Notes: generated by a model not told the origin, from the letters alone. Numbered from the stretch's first letter, positions 1 to 7,496 are shown. The stretch: 64,000 nucleotides of DNA from CAG-390 sp045546615 (GCA_045546615.1 JAZQDD010000020.1:1-64000); one strand, 5' to 3'. A program made the numbers and translations.

Positions 1-140
1 CCGCTTCGCGCCAGTCCGCGTCGTGGGTCGAAAATCTTCGCTTTGCGGGCTTCGCTTGCTTTTCTCGCACTTTGGCGGACACCGCTTGCAAAAACGTGCC
101 ACCGGCACATTTTTGCTTCACTAACCCAGCAGGGGGAGCC
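1..140. other. Window edge without a recognisable gene
   Basis: No reading frame with recognisable coding content. The stretch holds a hairpin at 88-116 (arms of 13 with one mismatch, loop ACC). At about 125-141 the 17 bases ending in AGGGGGAGCCA look like the 3' end of a tRNA (3' half of the T stem, acceptor strand and CCA), but no tRNA body precedes it. This may be a tRNA remnant or attachment-site scar. Confidence 0.4.
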
Positions 141-251
141 AAACTCATAGGTCAAAATTGCAACCTATGCCAAAAAGCCTTGTAAAACAAGGCTTTTTCG
201 GTTTTTTAGGGCTGTTTTTTTGACCTTTTGTTTTTTTGCAACTTTTTCCGA
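141..251. repeat. Direct repeat copy A (about 110 bp) upstream of the AAA ATPase gene
   Basis: Nearly identical to 1327-1436: both begin AAACTCATAGGTC, carry the same hairpin terminator and end at TTTTTCCGA. The two copies bracket the ATPase gene at 416-1294. The main differences are the terminator loop and a few indels in T-tracts. The sequence just after copy A reads, on the minus strand, like a degenerate tRNA T-arm (GGGTTCAAGTCC). Confidence 0.8.
172..199 (+). terminator. Rho-independent terminator in repeat copy A
   Basis: Inverted repeat AAAAAGCCTTGT / ACAAGGCTTTTT with a short A-rich loop, followed by CGGTTTTTT. It lies just after the tRNA-3'-like remnant, as expected for the native terminator of a tRNA gene. 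Confidence 0.75.
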
Positions 252-362
252 ACCTAACGGACTTGAACCCGCGACATTTTCGCACATTTGAAGAAAAAAC
301 GCTTTTTTGATATAATATAGGTAGAAGGATAGTGAGGACCTACGTCATGCTCTGTAACCTAA

Positions 363-391
363 TTGACAACATGCACATTTTGTGATATTAT
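363..391 (+). promoter_or_regulatory. Sigma-A-type promoter of the AAA ATPase gene
   Basis: TTGACA at 363-368, a 17-base spacer and TATTAT at 386-391. A very strong ribosome site (AAAGGAGGTG, 401-410) follows. A second possible promoter lies upstream (TTGAAG 288-293, 17 bases, TATAAT 311-316). Confidence 0.6.
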
Positions 392-415
392 AATTTTTAA
401 AAAGGAGGTGGGACA

Positions 416-1294
416 ATGATTTACGCTAAAAAATTGATTTTGCCGAGTGAGCGTGCAGAAATCAAGGTGATAGAATTGGAAAAACGAACTTGTTTTCACA
501 CGTTTTACCCTTTTAAAATATTTCCAGATAAGAAGCTATCGGAAATCCAATTTGATGGGATAACTATGTTCTATGGCGGAAATGGATCCGGTAAAAGTAC
601 GTTGCTTAATATTTTGGCGGCTAAAATACATGCGGTCCGATATTCGGAATTCAATGATGCGCCGTTCTTTGATCAATTCGTTCAAATGTGCTCCATAGAT
701 TTTGCTCGTGTTCCAAAGAGAAGTTATGTTTTGACCAGTGACGACGTTTTCGATTATGCCTTAAAGGCGCGTTCTATTAATGACGGTATAGATGATCAGC
801 GAAGCGAATTATTTGAAAATTATATTGCGGTTCATCGCGAGTCGATGCAAAATCCCGAAATCAAGAGATTAAACGGGCTCGATGATTATGAGAGATGGAA
901 GAACGTGATGGATATTCTTTCTCCCAAACGTTCTCAATCATCTTATATAAAGAAACAAGTGGCGCAAGATATAGATCTGCATTCCAACGGTGAAACGGCA
1001 TTGCGCTATTTCTTTGATCGTATTGACGAGGATGCTGTATATCTTTTGGATGAGCCGGAAAATAGCCTGTCAATAGAGTTTCAAATTGAACTTGCGGAAT
1101 ATATATCCGTAACAGCCCGTGCCACAAAAAGTCAGTTCGTTATTGCTACGCATTCCCCTATTTTGTTATCTATGCAAAATGCGAAAATATATAATTTAGA
1201 TGCTTATCCCGCAGATGTTTGTTCGTGGACAGAGCTTGATAACGTGCGTAAATATTTTGATTTCTTTATGGAGCATAAGGATGAATTTTGCTGA
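416..1294 (+). CDS. AAA/ABC-type ATPase (OLD/SMC-like, stand-alone)
   Basis: A 292-residue P-loop ATPase. Walker A GGNGSGKST is at residues 54-62, a signature-like SNGETALRYF at about 190-199, Walker B VYLLDEPENS at 208-217 and an H-loop THSPIL at 245-250. This is the ATP-binding fold of the AAA_21/OLD/RecF type without an obvious long coiled coil or added effector domain. Such short proteins are common in Firmicutes accessory regions, sometimes linked to defence, but no partner nuclease is visible here. The start is set by the strong AAAGGAGGTG site. The gene stands alone between two direct repeats, which suggests it moved as a cassette. The cellular role is unknown. Confidence 0.8.
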   Translation: MIYAKKLILPSERAEIKVIELEKRTCFHTFYPFKIFPDKKLSEIQFDGITMFYGGNGSGKSTLLNILAAKIHAVRYSEFNDAPFFDQFVQMCSIDFARVPKRSYVLTSDDVFDYALKARSINDGIDDQRSELFENYIAVHRESMQNPEIKRLNGLDDYERWKNVMDILSPKRSQSSYIKKQVAQDIDLHSNGETALRYFFDRIDEDAVYLLDEPENSLSIEFQIELAEYISVTARATKSQFVIATHSPILLSMQNAKIYNLDAYPADVCSWTELDNVRKYFDFFMEHKDEFC

Positions 1295-1326
1295 TTTTAT
1301 TTGTTGCTTTTTTATCCTATGAACTC

Positions 1327-1436
1327 AAACTCATAGGTCAAAATTGCAACCTATGCCAAAAAGCCTTGTTTTACAAGGCTTTTTCGGTTTTTTAGGGCAA
1401 TATTTTTGACCTTTCTTTTTTTGCAACTTTTTCCGA
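1327..1436. repeat. Direct repeat copy B (about 110 bp) downstream of the AAA ATPase gene
   Basis: Second copy of the repeat at 141-251, in the same orientation. Here the tRNA-3'-like bases are absent at its left end. At its right end CCGAGCCATCGGGACTTGA and the following CCCCTCGG form a nested inverted repeat that again resembles a degenerate tRNA T-arm on the minus strand. Confidence 0.8.
1358..1384 (+). terminator. Rho-independent terminator in repeat copy B
   Basis: AAAAAGCCTTGT / ACAAGGCTTTTT stem with a TTT loop, about 65 bases after the ATPase stop codon, so it also serves as the ATPase terminator. Confidence 0.75.
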
Positions 1437-1518
1437 GCCATCGGGACTTGACCCCTCGGCAATATAATCTACTGCACTAAAACAACTCGTCGTTGTTTTT
1501 TTCTCAATTAACGAGATG

Positions 1519-1556
1519 TGGACGGTTTTTGGAAATTGTGATATAATATAATCACA
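1519..1556 (+). promoter_or_regulatory. Promoter with a palindromic operator over the -10
   Basis: TATAAT lies at 1542-1547, preceded by TG one base upstream (extended -10); the -35 is weak (TGGACG, 1519-1524). The -10 sits inside TGTGAT-N8-ATCACA (1537-1556), a palindrome suited to a dimeric repressor. The next gene is an XRE regulator, so autoregulation is a reasonable inference. Confidence 0.55.
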
Positions 1557-1600
1557 GGAATGGTACCACCTAAAATTTTCAATAAGGAGTTAATTATATT

Positions 1601-2689
1601 ATGTCATTTGGTCAAGTAATAAAGAGGCTACGTAGAAATGCGGAGATTACACAAGAACAACTGGCTGAAATGCTCTCGATTTCTCCACAAGCTGTTAGTC
1701 GTTGGGAAACCGATACCGCAATGCCTGATATTTCTTTTCTTCGACCACTTTCCAACATTTTTGGTGTAACGGCAGACGTATTGCTGGAAATTGATGTGTC
1801 GCGTGTGAATGAGTCTGTTGAAAGCTACAAACAAATGATAGCAGAATTTTATAGGGATCATAAGTATCAAGAAATGCTTGACTTGGCACGGTTGGCTTGC
1901 AAAGAAATTCCTAACAATTTTGAACTCGTAGGGGAATTGGCATTTGCACTTACAAGTGGAGAAAATGTAAAAAAAGAAGAAAATATTAACGAGGCCATTT
2001 CTCTATACAAACAGATTTTAGAAAAGTCTGTTGATAATATTTTGCGTTTCAGAGCTACTTCGGCATTATGTCGTTTGTATGCTGAGAAAAAGGCTAACAA
2101 AGAACAAGCATTGTATTTTGCCAAGCAATTACCAAAAGGCTTGATACAAACATCCTCTTATCTTATGATGCGATATGATTTGATAGATGATGACGAGAAA
2201 AACGAAACGTATCGACTTTGGATTGAACAGTATTTGAGAGCAATGACGGATACGATTTATCTCTTAGCTGATCCAAATTACAAAAATCCGGAAAACGATT
2301 TTAGTGTGGCACAAAGAATTGAACTTTTGGAAAAATCGTTATCTATTTTTGAAATTGTTTATGGAGAGAACCTTTTATCAGTCAACCGTGAGTTTTATGA
2401 GATTAATTGTGTGATAGCCGGTTTGCAGCTTTTAGAGAAACAATATGAAGCTGCATTGGACAAATTGGAAAAGGCGGCGGAGTATGCGATTGCTTTTGAT
2501 ACATATAAAGATGGTGATTCTTATACTTCGCTTATGATGTACGGTATATCTGCCGATGAGCATGGCTTATGGGATGAAAAAACAACTGACGATATGTTGC
2601 ATAGACTTACAAGTCAATCTAGATATGAATGCTTGAAAAATAATGTGCGATATGAGAATATTATTAAGAAATTGAGCAAAAGATCGTAA
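1601..2689 (+). CDS. XRE-family regulator with a TPR-like C-terminal domain
   Basis: A 362-residue protein. Residues 4-60 are a helix-turn-helix of the XRE/Cro type (ITQEQLAEMLSISPQAVSRWE). Residues from about 90 to the end are all-helical and show TPR-like repeats of roughly 34-40 residues, as in Firmicutes regulators that sense peptides or partner proteins. No enzymatic motif is seen. The ribosome site is AAGGAGTT before the ATG. It is preceded by a palindrome-covered promoter and followed by a terminator, so it is a single-gene unit. Two similar proteins follow (2978 and 4531), a cluster typical of accessory regions. The ligand and target genes cannot be read from sequence. Confidence 0.85.
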   Translation: MSFGQVIKRLRRNAEITQEQLAEMLSISPQAVSRWETDTAMPDISFLRPLSNIFGVTADVLLEIDVSRVNESVESYKQMIAEFYRDHKYQEMLDLARLACKEIPNNFELVGELAFALTSGENVKKEENINEAISLYKQILEKSVDNILRFRATSALCRLYAEKKANKEQALYFAKQLPKGLIQTSSYLMMRYDLIDDDEKNETYRLWIEQYLRAMTDTIYLLADPNYKNPENDFSVAQRIELLEKSLSIFEIVYGENLLSVNREFYEINCVIAGLQLLEKQYEAALDKLEKAAEYAIAFDTYKDGDSYTSLMMYGISADEHGLWDEKTTDDMLHRLTSQSRYECLKNNVRYENIIKKLSKRS

Positions 2690-2723
2690 ATAAAAGAAGT
2701 TGTATTTTCGTACTATGACCCCA

Positions 2724-2762
2724 AGAAAAAAGCAGAAGCCTCGGGCTTCTGCTTCTTTCTTC
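2724..2762 (+). terminator. Rho-independent terminator after the first XRE gene
   Basis: AGCAGAAGCC / GGCTTCTGCT stem with a TCG loop, flanked by A-rich and T-rich tracts. A sister terminator with the same plan follows the next XRE gene (3741-3773). Confidence 0.75.
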
Positions 2763-2830
2763 CACCCCTGCCGCCCGCTCCCCCGAGCGCGCGCGTGCGG
2801 CGCGCTCGCCCCCTCCCCGTCCCCCGAGGG
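2762..2830. repeat. GC-rich dispersed repeat, copy 1
   Basis: About 70 bases starting CCACCCC and ending TCCGAGGG-like, containing CTCCCCCGAGCGCG and GCGCGGCGCGCTC-like blocks. A diverged second copy lies at 4233-4302. Base composition is far more GC-rich than its flanks. No coding content is seen. Confidence 0.6.
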
Positions 2831-2923
2831 GGCACCCATCTTACACCATTGCACCCTTTTTGCCCCTTATGCCTTGAAGTTGCTGCTTCAACCGCAGGTT
2901 GAAAAATATAAACCATTGGCTTA

Positions 2924-2952
2924 TTGTATAAATGAATTACATGTGATATAAT
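2924..2952 (+). promoter_or_regulatory. Promoter of the XRE/beta-helix gene
   Basis: TTGTAT at 2924-2929, a 17-base spacer and TATAAT at 2947-2952 with an upstream TG (extended -10, GTGATATAAT). The ribosome site AAAGGAGTT follows before the ATG at 2978. Confidence 0.65.
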
Positions 2953-2977
2953 TAATTCAACGAAAGGAGTTGACAAA

Positions 2978-3709
2978 ATGGAAAACGCAAATATGGTTTT
3001 AGCAGCAAATATTTTAAAGTATAGAAAGAAAAGCGGTTTAAGTCAAGATGAGCTTGCACAAAAGTTAGGTGTTACTTTCCAATCTGTTTCAAAATGGGAA
3101 AATGCAAAATCCGCACCCGATATTACGTTCTTGCCGATAATGGCTGACATTTTCGGTTGCTACATCGATGAGCTGTTTTCACGAGAGGTCAAGACCGAAA
3201 TTCATTACGACCACTGTGCGGGATTCCCATGGGCGGATGATAGCGTTATTCGCGGAGTAGTTTGCGAAGGAAGAAAAATACTGCAATATGATTCTTTAGT
3301 CGATAGATTCACCTTTGAGATAATTGGAGATGCAAAGAATGTGCAGAGTGAATGCAATATTGAGGTAAATGGGAATATATCCGGCGGTTGTAAAGCGGGA
3401 ATGAATATCAATGTTTCCGGCCTTGTTTCCGGAGGATGTAATTCTGGCACAGAGACCGTTATTGGCGGTTATTTGTCGGGCGGTTGTAATAGTGGTGGAG
3501 ATATCACGGTCAGAGGCTCTTTGTCAGGAGGCTGTAATACAGGCGGCACAATTACTTGCGGTGGAAATCTTTCGGGTGATATTCACTGTGGAGGAGACGT
3601 GACAGTAAAGGGAGACATTGAAGCTGTAAGAATTAAAGGAAATGTTATTTGCAATTCTCTGAAATGTGATAAAGTTGACGGCGACATTACGATAAATAGT
3701 GTTGGCTAA
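2978..3709 (+). CDS. XRE regulator fused to a 16-residue-period SGGC repeat domain (bactofilin-like)
   Basis: A 243-residue protein in two parts. Residues 8-65 are an XRE helix-turn-helix (LSQDELAQKLGVTFQSVSKWE). Residues 115-243 are a repeat region in which SGGC recurs at 135, 151, 167 and 183 and SGDI at 199, exactly 16 residues apart. Regular 16-18 residue periods with Gly and branched residues are typical of bactofilin-type and other right-handed beta-helices. The conserved Cys in each turn would stack into a Cys ladder, which could bind metal or sense redox state; that is inference. There is no signal peptide or membrane segment. It has its own promoter and terminator. Fold and role of the fusion are unproven. 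Confidence 0.8.
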   Translation: MENANMVLAANILKYRKKSGLSQDELAQKLGVTFQSVSKWENAKSAPDITFLPIMADIFGCYIDELFSREVKTEIHYDHCAGFPWADDSVIRGVVCEGRKILQYDSLVDRFTFEIIGDAKNVQSECNIEVNGNISGGCKAGMNINVSGLVSGGCNSGTETVIGGYLSGGCNSGGDITVRGSLSGGCNTGGTITCGGNLSGDIHCGGDVTVKGDIEAVRIKGNVICNSLKCDKVDGDITINSVG

Positions 3710-3740
3710 AAAAGATTCAAATTTGTTGGGGCAACCTAAG

Positions 3741-3773
3741 AAAAAAGCAGGAGCCTCGCGCTCCTGCTTTTTT
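3741..3773 (+). terminator. Rho-independent terminator after the XRE/beta-helix gene
   Basis: AAAAAAGCAGGAG / CTCCTGCTTTTTT stem, 7-base loop, ending in a T run. Confidence 0.75.
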
Positions 3774-3782
3774 CAACGAAAT

Positions 3783-3955
3783 TTGCCCTTGGGGCAAGTG
3801 AAATAGCTTCGCTGTGAAATATTTGCTACGCAAATGTGAAATGTTCGCTAACGCGAACGTGCAAATTTCATTTCACATTGCGACTATCGGGAGCAATATT
3901 TCACAATTTTCGCAAGAAAATTATTTCACATTCGGCAACGCCGAATATTTCACTA
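3783..3955. repeat. Array of distinct hairpins separated by GTGAAAT, mirrored as ATTTCAC
   Basis: Successive small palindromes with different stems (TGCCC/GGGCA-like, AGC/GCT, ATTTGC/GCAAAT, GTTCGC/GCGAAC, then ATTGC/GCAAT, AATTTTC/GAAAATT, ATTCGGC/GCCGAAT) are separated by the 7-mer GTGAAAT on the left and its complement ATTTCAC on the right. Orientation flips near 3862-3875. The stems differ in sequence but keep pairing, so structure rather than sequence appears conserved. The spacers can also pair across the array into a multi-armed structure. It contains no gene. It is not a CRISPR: units are too short and the spacing is palindromic. Confidence 0.7.
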
Positions 3956-3988
3956 AATATATGAGTTGCTTTTTTGTACTATGAGGCC

Positions 3989-4214
3989 AAGGGGCTGTCT
4001 CATTTAGCGCAGAACAAAAATACAAAAATAAGTAAAGAAAAAAAGACCGTTTTTTTCGTTCAAAAGGATGAAGGAAGCGGTCTTTTTAGGTAGAAATCCT
4101 CACGGATTTCGATTTTTATACGTATTTTTTAGCCGCGCTTTTGCCATCACGCGTACCCTCGTACGCCGACGACGGCAAAATCGCGACTTCTGCATCTAAC
4201 TGAGACAGCCCCTT
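3989..4214. mobile_element. MITE-like element with 19-bp terminal inverted repeats
   Basis: The left end AAGGGGCTGTCTCATTTAG (3989-4007) and the right end CTAACTGAGACAGCCCCTT (4196-4214) are inverted repeats matching at 18 of 19 positions. The 226-bp body holds no reading frame but has internal hairpins (AAAGACCG / CGGTCTTT and AAATCC / GGATTT). This is the plan of a non-autonomous element moved in trans by a transposase. No clear target-site duplication can be seen. Confidence 0.75.
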
Positions 4215-4232
4215 TCTTTTTCCTTTTCTTTA

Positions 4233-4302
4233 CCACCCCAACCGCCCACTCCCCCGAGCGCGGCTTGCGCGGCGCGCTCACCCCTTCGCCGTCCTCCGAG
4301 GG
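4233..4302. repeat. GC-rich dispersed repeat, copy 2
   Basis: Diverged copy of 2762-2830, in the same orientation and right after the MITE-like element. Shared blocks include CTCCCCCGAGCGCG, GCGCGGCGCGCTC and CCGAGGG. Confidence 0.55.
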
Positions 4303-4474
4303 CAAGAGAAACCGTTAGTAAGCACCTTTTTTACGCCCTTTTGGGCTTGAGGGTGCGGCTTTATCACATCATCCGAGATCAACTGCCTTGATCGAAATTT
4401 CCTCACCAAAGCAATAAAAACTATATGCAGTCAATAAATCACTTTTTGGTTGAGGCATATCATTCATAAATTGC

Positions 4475-4503
4475 TTGATTCAAATTCTACCGTGTGCTAT
4501 AAT
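4475..4503 (+). promoter_or_regulatory. Promoter of the third XRE gene
   Basis: TTGATT at 4475-4480, a 17-base spacer and TATAAT at 4498-4503, preceded by TGC (extended -10). The -10 lies 27 bases before the chosen ATG, which argues against any start upstream of 4531. Confidence 0.65.
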
Positions 4504-4530
4504 ATAAATAAATCAACCGAGGGGAAGAAA

Positions 4531-6063
4531 ATGAAAATTCAGATTGCGGAAAATATAAAAAAATTTCGTATAGCAAGCGGATATACTCAAAATGAGCTTG
4601 CGATACTTTTGTCTGTCTCTCCTCAAGCGGTGAGCCGTTGGGAAAACAGTCAAGCTTTCCCCGATATTACTCTTTTACCGACGCTTGCAAAGTATCTCAA
4701 CGTAACTATAGACGAGATCGTGGGGAGTGAAGGGCAACGAAGTGAATGCTTGAAAAAAGAGTTATTCGAACGCAAGATGGCAAATATTGACGATGAATCA
4801 GAAAGGGTGAAAAATGAACTTCGTATTCTTGTGCTTTATGAAGAATTGGCACATACGGAGTTGCCTTATCTGATCAGCTATTTTCGGCATTTAATGGATA
4901 TAAAAGCCTATAAACGGTTTATACTAAATGATTTAGAGAGCCGAATTGAAAACGCGCGGCAAATGATTCGGGATCGCCTGAGAATATCAAATATGCGTGA
5001 CCGTGTGACTCTGCTAAGCACCGTGGCCGCCTTCGAGGACGATGAGAACCTGACACGTTGGGCAGACGAATATCGGCTCCCCGAATATATTAGAGCAAAC
5101 TTTTGGGATGAGCTTTTGCTGACAAGATATACAAGAGAACAAAACGTCAAAAAATTGAGCGAGCAAAACCAAAAAATCCTGTACGGGCATATCAAAAACA
5201 CTATTTATTATTTGACCGACAGTATTCACGGTGATATGAGAGCGCGGGGAACAGAATTTAGTGCCCCTGAAAGATATAAAACGGCGCTTGATACGCTTTC
5301 CCTTTATTCGACACAAGTGGACGATATCTTTATCTTTGTGCGAATTATCGCAGAGGTGAGATACGCCGAAGCGCTTTTGGTGAATGAGCGCATTGAAGAA
5401 AGTCTTTCATCGTTTGCGTTAGCCGCCGAGCATCTTTCGGTATTGCATCAATTACCCGACGGGGGAGTGCTTTGCGGTTCTGTTTTTGCGCTCAGTTCGG
5501 TTCGTCTTGTCGTTGACGGTATGGATAAGCTTGAAAAATGCGTGTTCAATTTGGGCGGCTATGATGAAAATCCGCTCTTTGACAAAATTCGCACAGACAA
5601 GCGTTTTATAGAATTTATAGAGGTGTTAGAAAAATTTCTTCCGCGGCGCAGATCGGGATGTTGGGTGAATGAGAAAGGGAGAGATACCCTCGATGCTCAA
5701 TGGGAAATGCTTCTAAACAGGGCAAGCAAAGAGGCAGATAAGCTTTCGGATGGCAACGTTGTGGTGATTCTTACCGCCAAGGGAGCGGTTGCTTCGATTT
5801 CGTTTCAGAATATACATTCCGCAATTGAGGCAGAAAATGCGATGAAGTTTCTTATTGAGAAAAAGAAAAGGGGAGATGACAAAATCGAGCGGCTGATATG
5901 TATGCGGCACGATGGTGGTATTGATCTGCCTTCATTTGCTTTCAGAGAGGCGCTTGTGGCTATTGACAGCAAGAATCTTTTGACGCAGATGCTTTTGAAT
6001 GGATCAAGCGGGTATGTTGTCAAGACGGTAAACGTGACGATGCCTAAAGGATACAAAAGTTAA
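4531..6063 (+). CDS. Large XRE-family regulator with an uncharacterised C-terminal region
   Basis: A 510-residue protein. Residues 2-68 are an XRE helix-turn-helix (TQNELAILLSVSPQAVSRWE). Residues 70-380 are helical and TPR-like, related in style to the regulator at 1601. The last 110 residues (from about LSDGNVVVILTAKG) look like a separate alpha/beta unit I do not recognise. The start at 4531 follows GAGGGG at a good distance and lies downstream of the promoter; the frame stays open 81 bases further upstream, but those bases contain the promoter. It ends at a strong terminator. Target and signal are unknown. Confidence 0.8.
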   Translation: MKIQIAENIKKFRIASGYTQNELAILLSVSPQAVSRWENSQAFPDITLLPTLAKYLNVTIDEIVGSEGQRSECLKKELFERKMANIDDESERVKNELRILVLYEELAHTELPYLISYFRHLMDIKAYKRFILNDLESRIENARQMIRDRLRISNMRDRVTLLSTVAAFEDDENLTRWADEYRLPEYIRANFWDELLLTRYTREQNVKKLSEQNQKILYGHIKNTIYYLTDSIHGDMRARGTEFSAPERYKTALDTLSLYSTQVDDIFIFVRIIAEVRYAEALLVNERIEESLSSFALAAEHLSVLHQLPDGGVLCGSVFALSSVRLVVDGMDKLEKCVFNLGGYDENPLFDKIRTDKRFIEFIEVLEKFLPRRRSGCWVNEKGRDTLDAQWEMLLNRASKEADKLSDGNVVVILTAKGAVASISFQNIHSAIEAENAMKFLIEKKKRGDDKIERLICMRHDGGIDLPSFAFREALVAIDSKNLLTQMLLNGSSGYVVKTVNVTMPKGYKS

Positions 6064-6104
6064 AGAACCTTTTGTAAGACTCGAATTTGTTGGGATAACT
6101 CAGA

Positions 6105-6156
6105 AAAAGGGGGTGAGTCAAATGCAAAAATGCATTTGGTACTCACCCCCTTTTTC
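6105..6156. terminator. Bidirectional terminator between convergent genes
   Basis: AAAAAGGGGGTGAGT pairs with ACTCACCCCCTTTTT, and an inner ATGCA/TGCAT hairpin extends the structure. It serves the XRE gene on the plus strand and the small membrane gene on the minus strand. Confidence 0.8.
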
Positions 6157-6166
6157 TTTTTTGCTT

Positions 6167-6439
6167 TTACGCCGCGAGGGCTTTTTCGCGCCTTGCGTTG
6201 ATAAAGTATAGCCCAAGGTCGATGCTTACGACGATCAAATTGATAAAGTAAAGCGCTGTTACGTAATTTAATTGATGATTCACGATCTTTCCGATAATTC
6301 CCGAAATATATCCTATTATGATAGCAATGATGAAGACGACGCTTTTGCCTTTAGTTGATTTTGAGCTTATGCTTTTGTACACGGAGATGGGCCAAGACAT
6401 ACCAAAGCATAGGAGCATAATAATTTCGAAGATCTGCAT
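6167..6439 (-). CDS. Small PQ-loop/SemiSWEET-like membrane protein
   Basis: A 90-residue protein with three predicted membrane segments (about 3-20, 33-52 and 60-82) and no enzymatic motif. The segment FGMSWPISVYKSISSKSTKGKS resembles the first PQ-loop helix and its following loop. Length and helix count fit single-repeat SemiSWEET-type proteins, but the PQ pair itself is replaced by WP. The ribosome site is AGGAGG before the ATG. It is divergently arranged with the LysR gene at 6548, 108 bases away; LysR proteins often control a divergent neighbour, so this may be its target. The substrate is unknown. Confidence 0.65.
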   Translation of the reverse strand: MQIFEIIMLLCFGMSWPISVYKSISSKSTKGKSVVFIIAIIIGYISGIIGKIVNHQLNYVTALYFINLIVVSIDLGLYFINARREKALAA

Positions 6440-6547
6440 TTTTTGTTCCTCCTGATAAGATACCTTAATTATACTCTTGACAAATGCAAAAGTAAAATAT
6501 ATAATTTTTATTAAAATGATAGGTTATTCCTATATAATGGAGGAGTT

Positions 6548-7405
6548 ATGGACATACAAAAGCTGAAATATTTCCAAACAACAGCCCGACTTGAGCATAT
6601 CACACGGGCTTCGGAGGTGTTACATATATCCCAACCGTCTCTTACCCAAGCGATACATTTACTTGAAAGTGAGCTTGGCGTTCCGCTGTTCAGGCGTGAG
6701 GGGAGAAAAGTAGCATTAACCGAGTTTGGCGTTTATTTGAAGCAGAGGTTAGATGTGTTAATACCCGAATTTGACCATCTTGCGGTTGAAATCGAGGAAT
6801 TAAAGCAATCGCTTACCAAAAAGATAAGACTTAATATACTGGCAGCTTCATCCTTTGTCATAAATGCGATCATGGAATACAAAAAGGAGAACAGCGAGGC
6901 TATCTTTGATTTCGAGCAAAACGAAACAAAAAGCAACTGCGACATACTGATCACAACGAACGGCTTGAATAGCGATTCTGAAAACAAATATTCTCGCCGT
7001 TTTGTGAAAAAAGAAAATATTTACCTTGCAGTGCCGAAAGATTCAAAGTATGCCGAGGTTTCATCTATTGATTTGAGCGCAGTAAAGGACGAAAGCTTTA
7101 TTATGCTATCCAACACCCGTTTGTTCGGTGCTATATGCAGCAGGTATTGTTCTATAGCAGGATTTTATCCCAAGGTCATATTTGAATCCGATTCGCCGAC
7201 CGCGGTGCAGAATATCATCAGCATGGGCGCGGGAATAGCGTTTTGGCCCGAGCATTCGTGGGGAAAGCTACACAATGAAAATTTGAAGCTCGTTACCATT
7301 GCCGAGCCTGTTTGCGAGCGAGATCTGATCGTGGAATTACACGAGAGGATGCCTAAATCCATTTATGCAGAAGATTTTTACAACTTTCTGATAAATAAAC
7401 TATAA
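6548..7405 (+). CDS. LysR-family transcriptional regulator
   Basis: A 285-residue protein of the usual LysR length. Residues 1-60 form the winged helix-turn-helix (MDIQKLKYFQTTARLEHITR, then SQPSLTQAIHLLESELGVPLFRR). Residues 90-285 are the periplasmic-binding-like effector domain. The start follows GGAGGAG closely. It lies divergent to the small membrane protein at 6167-6439, with the shared 108-bp gap the likely control region. The effector ligand cannot be told from sequence. Confidence 0.9.
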   Translation: MDIQKLKYFQTTARLEHITRASEVLHISQPSLTQAIHLLESELGVPLFRREGRKVALTEFGVYLKQRLDVLIPEFDHLAVEIEELKQSLTKKIRLNILAASSFVINAIMEYKKENSEAIFDFEQNETKSNCDILITTNGLNSDSENKYSRRFVKKENIYLAVPKDSKYAEVSSIDLSAVKDESFIMLSNTRLFGAICSRYCSIAGFYPKVIFESDSPTAVQNIISMGAGIAFWPEHSWGKLHNENLKLVTIAEPVCERDLIVELHERMPKSIYAEDFYNFLINKL

Positions 7406-7496
7406 GCGCATAATGGAGCAGAAGAATAGCTTTCCAACGCAAAAGCCCTTGATTTAAGGCTTTTTGGGGGAAAAAGCGAAAGCAACATAATGTTGC

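Noticed and set aside
125..300. Complete tRNA gene near the left end
   Set aside because: Only a 3' end and degenerate T-arm-like pieces are present; no D-arm, anticodon arm or 5' acceptor strand could be built.
416..1294. Naming the ATPase as a specific defence-system gene
   Set aside because: No nuclease, reverse transcriptase or other partner is encoded nearby; the ATPase fold alone does not define a system.
3783..3955. CRISPR array
   Set aside because: The repeated 7-mer is far too short, the intervening pieces are palindromes and orientation flips mid-array; no cas genes.
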